A program made the position numbers and the translations under genes. Positions 43,417-53,737 of a stretch of DNA of 64,000 nt are shown here, piece by piece (the stretch's first letter is position 1; the number at the start of each line of letters is the position of its first letter). Under the pieces are notes generated by a model that made no database searches, was not told the DNA's origin, and saw only the letters and a list, made by a program, of their open reading frames with translations. The DNA lies in assembly GCA_023091665.1 (NCBI GenBank), contig JALJCQ010000024.1:62001-126000 (forward strand), written 5' to 3'. This stretch comes from Pythium myriotylum. Its lineage: Eukaryota > Oomycota > Peronosporomycetes > Pythiales > Pythiaceae.

Positions 43417-45973
43417 TCAGCTTGATTTCGACCCTTCCAACGACAGCATGACAAGTTCAGTCCACGCTTCACCGTTAACGATGGGCTGAATACTTACTTG
43501 AAGGGATATGTTTAACAACACATTGTTGACTAAATCGAACATGACTTGAATACGGGGAGCTGAGCCGATGTTCACAATAGGAAGTTGGCGGCGTCGCCAT
43601 TGGATGAGCGGGTACGTTCGATTCTCATACCATACGACGGTGACGACTTTAGTGTCAGGGGTAAAGTTTGCCGTGCGAGACTCGAGACTCTTCTTGTTCA
43701 AGAAGGCCTCAAAGGCCATGATACTGATGCGTTCGTTTATCACATACCGCTGAATCTGTGTCTTGGTCATTTCACGTATTATGTAGGCTATAAAGACGTT
43801 GATAATGACAGAAATCGCGATCATCCAAGCGCAGTCGACCGAAAACCATGCAAGTGGAACGTCTAGCAGTTTCTTCGCGATCATGGCTCGAGCCCATTGG
43901 ATGCTACCCAACGCATGACCGTCGATCCCAAGCAACTTCCCATCCGTGACACGATCAATAACTTCGAACGCGAGGAGTCCAGTGAAAATAGCGAGTATGA
44001 CATCGTAAGATGATGCCGCAGACCTCTCTGCTCGACCTACAGCCGTCGCCATAACACCAAAATTCCGGTCAACACTCTCGACGATTCGTTCTAGCATTAT
44101 CTTGGCCATATTTCCGTTCTGGCTTTGAACTTGTTTAAGTTTGGCACGGAAACCACGAAGAAGCTTTGCCAGATCTTTGCATCGAATCTCCAAGTCCAAC
44201 TGTGTCTAAAAGAACAAGAGGCAATCGTTCAATACCATCGGTTCCATGCAATAGGCATAGCTAGGTTGTGCAAACCTTCTTCAACTCTAGTTGCTCATAC
44301 AAGAGCTGACCCGCAGCGTCGCTGGGACACTTGGGAAGCACCAAAGTGCGCATAGAGTCGCGAAGTAGCTCCAAGATTTCTTCTAAAAGGATAAGGTCGT
44401 GTGAGCAGCGATTAACTTTGCGACGCATTGCTGCCAGCGCTTCAGGGTTCTTCTCAAAGCTCTTTAAGTAGCTTCTCGCTTGATTGAGCATGTCATCAAG
44501 TATAAATGTGCGCTTGAAGAAGAAGCGCACGAAGAGCTCTCGCGAGAGAAGTGCCAGGTGGGCAACGATAAGAGGTTCGTGGAGATGAGCAGTGGGGCCT
44601 AGCAGCAGCATCCCCTCGCGTCCGATAATGATCTTGTCATCGTCGCTAAGATCGTACGCGGAGTGAATCTCACCCAGTACCTGTTTCAACTCGTTTTCGC
44701 GCTCGCCACGATCTAAATACTCACGGACTGGGAGCTTCGGGTATATTTCTTTCGCGGTGATGAGGCTGAACTTGTTCCGCGAGCGGGCATCGTCCATGAA
44801 CAACATGTCCATCAAACTTCGCTGATGAGGTGACAACAAATCGTTAATAATCTTCGATGAATCCAAGTCGACATCTACAAGAAGTCGCGACAGATGGTCG
44901 ACATAGATTGTTTCTGCAGATTGATCCATGATGGCGTCGATGAACATGCCGTAAATGATGGTTCCATCTCCATGAAGGTGCATACCGAAGCTCTCAATTT
45001 GAACAATACCTTCTCCATGAGGAGCATGGATGTCGGCTTCAAAGTTTGTGAAAGAGTCAAACTCAAAGTCGACTATTGCAATCTTGGTGAGTCCGGGATC
45101 AATACACAGCGTCGTCTGTGTTGGTTCTTTGTCGAGTTCCGAAGTGAAGAGGCCACCTTGGCATCTCTCCAAAGACCCAAGACGATCATTCAATGTCACA
45201 ATCTGGTTGCGTCCGAAGGGTATCCACTCACCCACCATGACTCGAACATTTGAGAGCACAATCGCAAATGAGAGCTCATCTTTTATGCCGCTGACGCCTT
45301 TCTTGCACTTGGCAACCTGGTGCGAGTTACTTGAGAAAGTTGCCTCGTTACGCATGAGGCAATTAGGCAAGTAAGGGCTCGAGACATACGACACAGCCTC
45401 AACGTCGGTCACCTTCGAGACGGCAACTGAACCGTCGCATCGAATGAAGCGGAACATTCCATCGTCGACATCGAAGGTGATCTTGAGTAGGCCGCTGTCG
45501 AAGAGGATCATGCCCGAGTTGGCCGGGAGTAACTCGTGCTTCGATGTCGTCGAAGTAAGAAAGGCGTCAATTTTCTTCTTTTCGTTGTGGGGGAACGATT
45601 CGAGTAGCTTGGTGGCATTGGCGGTGACTTGGAAAGCCGTGGACGGCTGGAAGTCCTCACTGCAGGTCTTGAGCGCGTTGATGAGTTCGTGCTCGCGCAG
45701 GTCGTCAATCGCCGCCTTGGCGTCTTGGCTGATGTTCATCCACACGCGCTTGGAGCGGCCGTTCTTGACGATGTTGGTGCACACAGGCGAGTAGTCGTAG
45801 TCCAAAATGCACGCCACGATGGCCTCGTACACGAGCACCAGCAGCGGCAGGTTTCGCAGCCACTTCTCTTCCTCGTCCGTCGAGCTCGGGTACATGGCGA
45901 AGCGCGAGAGCATGTAGAGCAGGCGCAGGTGGTTCAGCGGCCACTTCTTGAGCGGCGCGTCGGCCGCCTCCAT
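43417..45973 (-). CDS. Large two-helix membrane protein of unknown function
   Basis: Two exons (45973-44276 and 44205-43417; 70-nt intron, AAG|GTTTGC...TTTTAG|ACA) give 828 residues. The first ~560 residues are soluble, with a beta-rich middle ('VMVGEWIPFGRNQIVTLNDR', 'GLTKIAIVDFEFDSF') and no domain I can name. A long heptad-like helical stretch follows ('LLYEQLELKKTQLDLEIRCK', 'FRAKLKQVQSQNGNMAKIML'). Then there are two membrane helices ('YDVILAIFTGLLAFEVI' and 'CAWMIAISVIINVFIAYII') and a C-terminal soluble tail of about 110 residues. A coiled coil before a pair of membrane helices is reminiscent of organelle tethers or CorA-like channels, but no signature motif (such as GMN) is present. 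No function is claimed. Confidence 0.8.
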
Positions 45974-46111
45974 TGCCGTCCAAGCTTGCAGGTTGAAGAG
46001 CCACTTCCTGGCGCGCGATATCTCATCTCAGTACACGGGCTACATAGACCGCGTGGGTGATTACGCGCTCTGGCTCGTGCAGTTCCCCATCATTCTCCTG
46101 ACCCCGCAGCG
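45974..46111. promoter_or_regulatory. Divergent promoter region (membrane protein / WW-WH2 protein)
   Basis: 138 bp lie between two outward-facing ATGs. CATCATTCTCCT at 46089-46100 resembles an oomycete initiator for the + gene, but weakly. Confidence 0.4.
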
Positions 46112-46982
46112 ATGAGCGGACTCCCGGCGCCGTGGAAGGCCTACAAGACGGCGGAGGGCAAGGTACGCGGGTCTGCTCGCACAGCTCCTCGTCGTGGGTG
46201 GCTGCTCAGCGGACGGGTGGCTGCAGGAGTATTACTATAACCCGACGACCAAGACCACGACCTGGGATCGTCCTGTCGCTTCGGCCAAGAGCTCCAAGCA
46301 CGAGTCCACGAAACACGCGAGCAGCGCTACCACCAATGGCGGAGCGAGTGCGGCCGCCTCTCCAGCACCTGCAGGAGGCGCGGGCCGCGGCGGGTTGCTC
46401 GCGCAGATTCGGCAAGGGACGTCACTGAAAAAGACGGTCACGAAGGAGTCCAAGCCGCTAGACGCGATCGCCGGAGGGGCTGGGGGCGGAGGCGGTGGAG
46501 GCTCAGCAGGAAGAGCTGACACGAGCAGCGGCGGCGGGGACGGCGGGAATCCAATGCTTGCGGCGATTCTCGCTGGAGGAAATCTTCGAAAGACTCCTAG
46601 CATTCGGTACGTTGGCGTTCACACCGTTCTCCGTCTGGCTTACTAATTGTGGCCCGATAATTGCGGTAGTAGCAGCACCCCGCCGCCTGGCCCATCAGCA
46701 TCGACAAGCAGTAGTTCCAGCGGTGGCGGAGGGTTTGCCGAAATCATGCGCAAGAACCGTGAAGCCGCGGCACGCAAAGGCGTGTCGCCTGCGAATGGTG
46801 ACAGCACCGTCAGGAAGCCCTCTCCGTCTCAGTACTCCTCGGCACCATCAACACCGCGAGCCCACGATGACGGATTTCACCGACAGAATGGCGTAGGACA
46901 GTCTTCGTCTGGGTTGGAAGATCGCCTCGCTTCGATTGAAGCCAAGCTGGACAAGATCATGGCGCACCTAGGCATTAATTGA
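46112..46982 (+). CDS. WW-WH2 domain actin regulator
   Basis: Three exons (46112-46162, 46227-46606, 46670-46982) give 247 residues. The first intron interrupts the WW domain, which reads 'PWKAYKTAEGKEYYYNPTT' then 'TTTWDRP' once spliced. It is followed by a WH2-type actin-binding motif ('GRGGLLAQIRQGTSLKKT'), a second weaker one ('MLAAILAGGNLRKT'), a third helix 'FAEIMRKNREAAARKG', Gly- and Ser-rich linkers, and a C-terminal coiled coil ('LEDRLASIEAKLDKIMAHLG'). The arrangement suits a WIP/verprolin- or WASP-like protein that brings actin monomers to proline-rich partners bound by WW. The coiled coil suggests oligomers. It converges with the ZNF598 gene, with only 57 bp between stops. Confidence 0.85.
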
Positions 46983-47039
46983 GTTATTGTTGATCCAGTA
47001 ACCAAGGTCCTGATTATTCTATTGCCCCCAGCTCTTCGA

Positions 47040-49412
47040 TCATGAAAATTTCATTGCAAACTCGCCTAGGCTGATTGCTTTCTTCTTCTGTTTGGACTTC
47101 TTTCCCTTCTCTTCCACCGGGCGGTTTTGAGCTATCGCTTGCACTTGATCGTCCCAAGTGGCCCGAGTTACGGCCTGCACACCGATTGGCTTACCCGCCT
47201 TGGGCAACCCGGGAAAGTCGCTCTTGTTTGCATTGAAACTTGCCGGCTGGGAAGGAACGCGCGTAGCTGACTGGGCGTACGACGACGTACCACCAGCTGA
47301 TCCTGATCCCAAAGATAGTGAAGTGAAAGATTCTATCGGCGCGCTAGTGATCTTCGTGCTTGTCGGCATTTCAAAAGACGACACCGCCGCGACAGAACCT
47401 GAAGGTTGAGAACTTGTCCACACTGATCGTACTTCTGGCCGAGCAGGCAACTGAGGCGCTCGGACCACAACAGGAGCCGCCGAAGTTGCTGAGATACCAC
47501 TCTGTCGAAGAGCATTAGCCCACCCTGAGTTCGCGGCAGCCGGAGGCGTCTTGGGCTTCTGCTTGGTCTTCTCAACATTCTTCTTCTTTGGTTGTTGCTT
47601 ACTTTGATAACCCTGAGTCTCGGCGTTCTGTTTGGATTGCAGCTTATGATGGACCATCACTTGTTCGACTTGGCCACGATCGGGGGACAACTTCATTAGC
47701 TTCAAAAAGAGCTTCTCGAAATCCTCAGCAGAAAACATCAATCTTACTTTGCCGTAAAAAGTTGCAACGTCTTCCTCTCCTGCACGGAACTTCTTGCATT
47801 CCTCACGAAAAACCTCATATTTTGCATCTGTGCCTAGAGTCTGGCGGATCTTCAGTACAAGCGCACTCTTCGAGAGTCCAGGTGTGGACTCATCTTGTGT
47901 CTCGTCATCAATATTGGCAACATCTGTCTTTCCTTCTTCACCGTCATCGACTTCTGCAGGAGAATGTGAGCGGACTTGACTACTGTTTGAGGTAGGCGAC
48001 GGTTTGCGAGGAATCTTTTTCATCTTGCCCTTTGCAGGCTTCACGAAGCGCATCAGTGGGTTGTTTGCGCCCAATGCCTCTGCGGCTGCCGACAGCTCAG
48101 GATATTCCCACGCATCCCCGTTGTTCATGTGCGCCAACATCGCCGGTGTGGGCGGAGGCGCCAAGGCATTGCGGAATGATGACGAGACGGGGCCATTCCG
48201 CCCTCCCTGTGGCCTCGCTGGTTGCAACTCAGGAAAGTCTTCCATGCGCGGGCGAGAGACTGTTTGGCTTTCCCAAAACAGCCCAGCTCCAGACGTCGAG
48301 GAACCCTCGGAGAGAGACGGAAAATCAGCCACATTGATAACATGGTCTCCAGAACCGTTTGCCCCTTGGCGCGAAAACTGATCAAAATCTTCATATCCAT
48401 CATTCACGCCATTACCTCCTCCACCGTCACGCGATGCCCGCCGAACAGTGAAGTGGACATCGATCTTTCGACTGATCTTGATATGCGGATGCTCCTTAGT
48501 CATGTGGGCTTGCATGTCGAGATGAGACTTGAAGACGACGAACTTCTTGGCAAGACAAACAGGTTCTTCACACAGGAAATGCTCTGCTCGAAAGTGGTTT
48601 TCGAGATCGTTGTAGTCCTTGTAATAGCGGTTTTGGACACCGAGGGAGCGCACACAGATGTCGCACTCGAAATGGTTCTTGTGCAAGTGATCGAAGAGCT
48701 CCGTGTTAGAGTAGAAGCGCGAGAAACAAAAGTCGCAGCGGGGGTGGCCAGTAAAGCCCTCACGCGGGTTTCCTTTCACCGAGTGTGTTTTAAGTTGATC
48801 TTTCGTAAACAGCTCTTGCTCGCCGAGGAACACCTTCTTATGCTCAAGGCAAATGCCACAGTATTGCAACTGGTGTACGTCTTGAACGTGTGTCTTAAGC
48901 GCCGCAGCAGTCGCAAACTTTTTGTCACATTTGCGGCACACAGGGTCTCTCAGTTTGCGGATCCTCGGGAGATCGTACTTGAGAAAGAAGATACCCGAGA
49001 CGTCATCGAAGACATGCGAAGGGCCGATGTTGTCTCCCCAGTCCTGAAACGAATCGAACGTTTGGGCCTCGCGTTCGATGCAAATCACCCGCGGGAGGTC
49101 CGACTTGCAGATCGCGCACGCCGCTGAGCCCAGCAGCTGACGCATGCGCAGCGAGCAAAGGCTACAGAAGCCCGTGTGGCCGCAGACACCCACCGTGTTG
49201 AAGCGCTCCACGTTATCGATGACGTGGCAGCACAAGATGCACGAGAGCATCGACTCGCGGCGGTCGACGGACGCTTTGCGCTCTGGTTTGAGCTCCAGAT
49301 CTTCGGCGTCGGCGGCGACAGCGGGCTCGCGGCTCTGCGGAGGCTTCCCGCGAGGCTTGCCGCGCGGCCTGCCCTTGCCGGCGGTCTTGGCGGGGGTGCT
49401 GGCGTCGCTCAT
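47040..49412 (-). CDS. ZNF598: ZNF598/Hel2-type E3 ubiquitin ligase (ribosome collision sensor)
   Basis: An intronless frame of 790 residues from ATG 49412. After a basic N-terminus, a RING ('CILCCHVIDNVERFNTVGVC', 'CSLC', 'CAICKSDLP') occupies about residues 55-105. It is followed by a run of C2H2 fingers typical of ZNF598 ('CRKCDKKFATAAALKTHVQD', 'CDFCFSRFYSNTELFDHLHK', 'HFLCEEPVC' ... 'DMQAHMTKEHPH'). The C-terminal half is low-complexity, with a short folded patch ('KFRAGEEDVATFYGKV') and Lys-rich segments. In yeast and animals this ligase ubiquitinates small-subunit proteins on collided ribosomes and starts quality control. The match is strong in order and spacing of the RING and fingers. 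Confidence 0.92.
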   Translation of the reverse strand: MSDASTPAKTAGKGRPRGKPRGKPPQSREPAVAADAEDLELKPERKASVDRRESMLSCILCCHVIDNVERFNTVGVCGHTGFCSLCSLRMRQLLGSAACAICKSDLPRVICIEREAQTFDSFQDWGDNIGPSHVFDDVSGIFFLKYDLPRIRKLRDPVCRKCDKKFATAAALKTHVQDVHQLQYCGICLEHKKVFLGEQELFTKDQLKTHSVKGNPREGFTGHPRCDFCFSRFYSNTELFDHLHKNHFECDICVRSLGVQNRYYKDYNDLENHFRAEHFLCEEPVCLAKKFVVFKSHLDMQAHMTKEHPHIKISRKIDVHFTVRRASRDGGGGNGVNDGYEDFDQFSRQGANGSGDHVINVADFPSLSEGSSTSGAGLFWESQTVSRPRMEDFPELQPARPQGGRNGPVSSSFRNALAPPPTPAMLAHMNNGDAWEYPELSAAAEALGANNPLMRFVKPAKGKMKKIPRKPSPTSNSSQVRSHSPAEVDDGEEGKTDVANIDDETQDESTPGLSKSALVLKIRQTLGTDAKYEVFREECKKFRAGEEDVATFYGKVRLMFSAEDFEKLFLKLMKLSPDRGQVEQVMVHHKLQSKQNAETQGYQSKQQPKKKNVEKTKQKPKTPPAAANSGWANALRQSGISATSAAPVVVRAPQLPARPEVRSVWTSSQPSGSVAAVSSFEMPTSTKITSAPIESFTSLSLGSGSAGGTSSYAQSATRVPSQPASFNANKSDFPGLPKAGKPIGVQAVTRATWDDQVQAIAQNRPVEEKGKKSKQKKKAISLGEFAMKFS

Positions 49413-49963
49413 GTTCGGCTGGAGCTGCTGGGTTGAGTTGAGAGTGACGTCGGTCGGATGGAGGGAGGCACCAAGTACAGTACCTTGTTGTCATGGGGAA
49501 ACTGAGCAGCCCCCGTTTGAGCAACCTTGTGAGTGAAGGTCCAGAGTCGGAATGACGGTATCTGAAGCCATCTCTTGCCGCACCGCACTCGCCGAGAAGC
49601 TGCTGACGCTGCCAACAGAGACGCAGTCGAGAACGCGATGGCGCCTTGCGTATCCAGAGGGAAGCAGGTATCACACCGCGAGCCATTACGTCCAGAATTC
49701 TAAGCATCTCGTATTGTCGGTATAGATGGTCAATGTAGCCGTAGGACTGCTATGAGCCATTGCAATAGGTTTGACTTTCGCCTGAGACGCACTTTCGATG
49801 CATTTGAATCCCTTCCACCCACCATCAGCGACCACTAGACGACGCATAAGAGTTCTCGAAGAATCAAGAGGTGATCTATTTGATCATGTACACTGTCAGC
49901 AGCTGAAATTCGCGGCTACGTCTTCTTTTGAGGCCTTAGTTGACTTGCTTTTTTGTTCATGGC
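49413..49963. other. Intergenic region, no gene seen
   Basis: 551 bp between the start of the ZNF598 gene and the 3' end of IFT70, both on the minus strand. TCACTCTCAACT on the minus strand, just upstream of the ZNF598 ATG, could be an initiator. Otherwise I see nothing. Confidence 0.5.
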
Positions 49964-52041
49964 TCAAGAACGGAGCTTGAGAAAGATCCGCTTAAGCATT
50001 CTCGCCTGTCGAGAGAAGGGTGAATTAAGAGGAAATAGCCAAAGCAATAATCTTGTCGGCTTACCTCGTAACTGATGGTATGCTGTGGCTCATTGCTATT
50101 CGCGAGAAGCGTGTCAGTTGCTGTAGTAGTGAAGATCTCTTTGCCGTGCTGGTCAGCTGCGTCGAGGAACTCAATGATGTCGTCCATAGTCGAGTCTCGG
50201 ATGGTCGTCATGTGTTTCGCCAGCGTGAGCGCCAATCCGAGGAAGCATCGCTTCGCATAGTACCACGTGTCAGGTCCAAGTTTGCGATGATACGGCTCCA
50301 TACTTTTCATCACGCGACAAATCCCGAAGTCATAGTTGTTCTGTGCAAGACGACCGTATGGTGAGATATAATGCCATATACTTCAAGTATACCGCAACAA
50401 ATGGCTTACCTTGGAGCAGTACAGCGTACCGATCACGAGATTCACGATGCACAAGTGGAAAAGTCTCTTATCGGGATCACGACTCGACTCCTCCTCTTCC
50501 TCACGCTCAATTGACCGCAAAAGTTCCTCCGCCTTTTCGTTGTCTGTATTCATAACATAGCAGACACAAAGGTTGGCGAGGATAATTGCTTGCACCTCAA
50601 GTAAATTGTCCTGATGCTTCTTCACGAATGGCTCGTAGTACTGAATAGCTTGCTCGTACTTGTTCCCTTGCAAAAAGAACACGTGCGCGACATTCAGCTT
50701 CCACGCCTCATGCTCTGAACAGAATTCGGCCGTCTGACGGAAGATTTTTTCGACTTGCGTGTAGTTGCCGCGCTCCCAGTAGATGTGGGCTTGTGCCATC
50801 AGAACAGGCATAAAGTCTTCCAGGGCCTCGTCGTAAGCCTTAAGGGAGTTCTTTATGTCGTCGTTCGACTGGGCCAGGCGGGCATCCTGGATCTTCTTGG
50901 TGAGTTTGCGTAGCCCTTCGACATGTTTGGTTGCTAGTTCATCGTACTTCCGATAGGCATCCTCTGGCGAGGTTTGAAGGGTCACGGTCGCATCCATGAA
51001 CTCGTAGAAATCCTTCGTCAGAAGTTGAAAAGTCAAATGAGCGTTCTCGGCTAGCACATCTGCCATAAGATCATGAAAGCCGTGCTTAGTGTAAAGGATG
51101 AGCAAATTGGAAAATGTTTCCACAGGGAACGGTGGGTTCTGGAGCAAGAAGTTGAGTTTTTTGAATCCCCCGTTTGGATCTACGTCCATGTTCATCAGCG
51201 CAAAGTTGTGGAGCGAAACTGGGTCAAGCTCTTCCTCTTGCCTTGGTGGCATATCCAGTAGCGCGTCACGCGCCCCTTTGTAATTCTTCATTTCGTACTC
51301 AATCGCGGCCTTAAGGTTGAATGCTTCCACGAGTGCTGTCTCGCGCAGCACCGTTGAGTTGCGAACACTCTTTACATCCGAATTGGATTCGCTCTTGCTA
51401 CCCACGCTTAACTCTGGATGATCTCGTACGCCCTTCTCGATGATCTCTGCAATCTGTCGCATTGCGTTTCCGTATTGCTTCTGCTTGTAAAAGCACAGCG
51501 CGATGTTGTAGGAAATGTCTGGTTGGTAGCCGAGAATGTTTAAGGCGTCCGTAAACTTCTTTCTCGCATTGTCGAAGTTGCCTTCCTTATACTCGATGGC
51601 GCCATCGAACACGATTGTAGTCGGATCGTCTGTCATGCATTGCTCGAGGATGGAGCGGGTGGCCTTGATGTCGTTTTGCTCGTAGTACGCGGCGGCGCGC
51701 AGCAGGTTCACTCGTTGCGCGTACTGGTCGCTTTCGAGCTGACTGGCTTTGCGTGTCGCGGCGTCGTACTGCCCGGCCTTGTACAGCGACTGCGCGAGGT
51801 AGAGTTGGTACTCGTCCACGCCCGGGTAGTTCTTGCAGAGCTGTTCGTACATGGTCACGGCCATGCCGAAGTTCTGCAGGTGGTAGTAGCAGTAGCCGAG
51901 CAGCGAGAGCGCGGCGCGGCTGTGCGAGTGGTTCTCCAGCTCGATCTGCAGGATGCGCACGGCCTCCTCATACTTCTGGTCGCGGATGTAGCCGTAGATG
52001 GTCGACGTGTAGCTGCTGCCGCTCTCCTGCGCTTGGAACAT
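49964..52041 (-). CDS. IFT70: IFT70/TTC30 intraflagellar transport protein
   Basis: Three exons (52041-50410, 50340-50065, 50005-49964) with 69- and 59-nt introns give 649 residues, close to the usual length of TTC30/DYF-1. TPR repeats fill the protein ('YTSTIYGYIRDQKYEEAVRI', 'ALSLLGYCYYHLQNFGMAVT', 'NAMRQIAEIIEKGV'). The diagnostic C-terminal block 'FGICRVMKSMEPYHRKLGPD' and 'WYYAKRCFLGLAL' is present. IFT70 belongs to the IFT-B complex that carries tubulin and axonemal cargo into cilia. An in-frame ATG at 52104 would add 21 residues. I prefer 52041 because family members begin shortly before the first TPR and because 52104 leaves only 18 bp to the divergent gene. The gene implies that the organism builds flagella (zoospores). 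Confidence 0.93.
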
Positions 52042-52122
52042 CCTTGGGGCAAATGAGCCCCAGTGACCTTTCGAGGGCGCGCGTAATAAACCCACATGGG
52101 GCATTAATATGAACTCGCGCGC
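52042..52122. promoter_or_regulatory. Divergent promoter region (IFT70 / NUP42-like)
   Basis: 81 bp between outward-facing ATGs, GC-rich. Both genes must start transcription within or near it. Inferred from arrangement only. Confidence 0.4.
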
Positions 52123-53690
52123 ATGTCATCAGTGATCGCCCCGACCATGGCTGGCCGCTTCCGCACGCCGTGCAAGTTCTTCCTCCAGGGCACGTGCCGC
52201 AACGGCAGCAGCTGCCGCTTCGCCCACGTCGCGCCCTTCGGCGGCGGCGACGGCGCGCGGCGCGGCTCGGCCAGCAACAGCAGCCCCTTCGGCGGCGGCA
52301 ACGCGGCCGCGAGCCCCTTCGGAGCCGGCGCAGCGCCGAGCGCGTCCGGGGCTGGAGCGGCTGGCGTCACGGACGCGACGCGCGCGCTGGCCATCGAAGA
52401 GTTACGCAACCCAGGCATCTGGCCGTTCTCCGGCTTCGCTGTCCACAAGGCGCTCCCGAACGTCGTCGACGGCGACCTGAGCTTTGAGGAGGTGCGCATG
52501 GAAGCCTACGAGCAGCTCAAGACGGCAGGGAATTACGCACAGCAGGCGCAAAAGCTGGCCGCAATCCAAAGTGAGATGCAGCGTCAAAAAGACCAAGTGC
52601 TTTCGCTGCTCGAGAACCCCAACGTACGTTTGCCCTTGAACAAATGTTAGGACGGCCAGTAACGTAGTGATTTCTCTTGCAGACATCGGATCGACTGTTC
52701 AACGGTGAATCTTTGGCGGCAGTAACCGGTGGGGGTATGGGTGTGTCATCGTCTCCCTTCGGTGGTCCATCGCACGGAGGCAGTAACCCGTTCGGTGGAG
52801 GAGCAGCTGCTCAGTCCCCTTTTGGAGGAAGCGGTAGCGCTTCTCCGTCGCCTTTTGGCGTGACAAGCACCGCGACCACGAGTCCTTTCGGAGCGCCTAG
52901 CAACCCCTTCGGTGGAAACACTAGTGCGAGCCCGTTCGGTACTGGTTCAAGTGCTGCGGCCCCGTTTGGTGGCGGATTCCAATCGACATCGCCTGCAAAC
53001 CCGTTCGGAAGTACCGGAGGCACATCGACTTTCGGGCAGCCGAGCGGGCTGGGTAGCACCGCAGCCTCACAAGCGGCTTCGCCGTTCGGGGCATCGGCAA
53101 CATCGTCTCCTTTTGGAGCTTCCGCGTCATCGTCCCCGTTTGGAGCCTCAACTGCTTCCCCCAGTCCGTTTGGTCAACCAGGTTCAGCTAGCTCAAACCC
53201 ATTCGGTGGTGCGTCCACGACAACATCCACGGCATTTGGAAAGCCCAGCGGCCTGGGAACGGTACCAGCTTCACCATTGGTTTCTCCTTTCGGCGGCGGA
53301 GGAGTTGGTGCGTCGCCATTTGGAACCACTTCCTCTCCATTCGGGTCACAGCCTAACGCCTCACCGTTCGGAAACTCCACTTCTAATGCGCCTTCGCCAT
53401 CTCCATTTGGAGGATCACCATCATTTCCAACCAGTTCTCCATCTCCGTTTGGAGCGGGGACGTCCATCAGTACTCCTAGCACGTCCAGTTTCGGTGGTAG
53501 TGCTTCGAATGTGGGGCTCAGTTCCACGATCAAGGCTCCGTCTGTGGCCCCTCGCGCTCCGCGCGAAATTTCCGAAGAAGAACTCACGGCTGTGCGTGAT
53601 GACGCCTGGAATATGAAACAGTTCAAAGCAAGCGAGTTCCGCATTGGAATGGTGCCTACTGTACCTCCTCCGCCTGAATTGTGCCAATAA
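52123..53690 (+). CDS. CCCH zinc-finger FG nucleoporin, NUP42/hCG1-like
   Basis: Two exons (52123-52623, 52683-53690; intron 59 nt, donor GTACGT) give 502 residues. Near residue 17 is a CCCH finger, 'CKFFLQGTCRNGSSCRFAH'. About 23 'PFG' and three other FG repeats follow, mostly SPFG or NPFG, separated by Ser/Thr/Ala/Gly linkers. A folded helical stretch (about residues 90-170, 'EELRNPGIWPFSGFAVHKAL', 'AAIQSEMQRQKDQVLSLLEN') interrupts the repeats. The C-terminus ends with 'RDDAWNMKQFKASEFRIGMV', a segment of the kind that binds the mRNA-export factor Gle1 in NUP42. The protein likely sits on the cytoplasmic face of the pore. A second in-frame ATG at 52147 is possible. It ends 47 bp from the converging CLC gene. 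Confidence 0.88.
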
Positions 53691-53737
53691 ACTATCTTAG
53701 CAGGAGTTTCGCTCAGTAGAATCGACATTCTTGACCG

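Noticed and set aside
45629..46060. 143-codon + frame overlapping the start of the membrane-protein gene
   Set aside because: It is antisense to well-supported coding sequence and made of low-complexity Val/Arg/Glu stretches typical of a shadow frame.
48222..49127. 301-codon + frame opposite the ZNF598 gene
   Set aside because: The opposite strand encodes an unmistakable RING and C2H2 series. The antisense frame has no domain.
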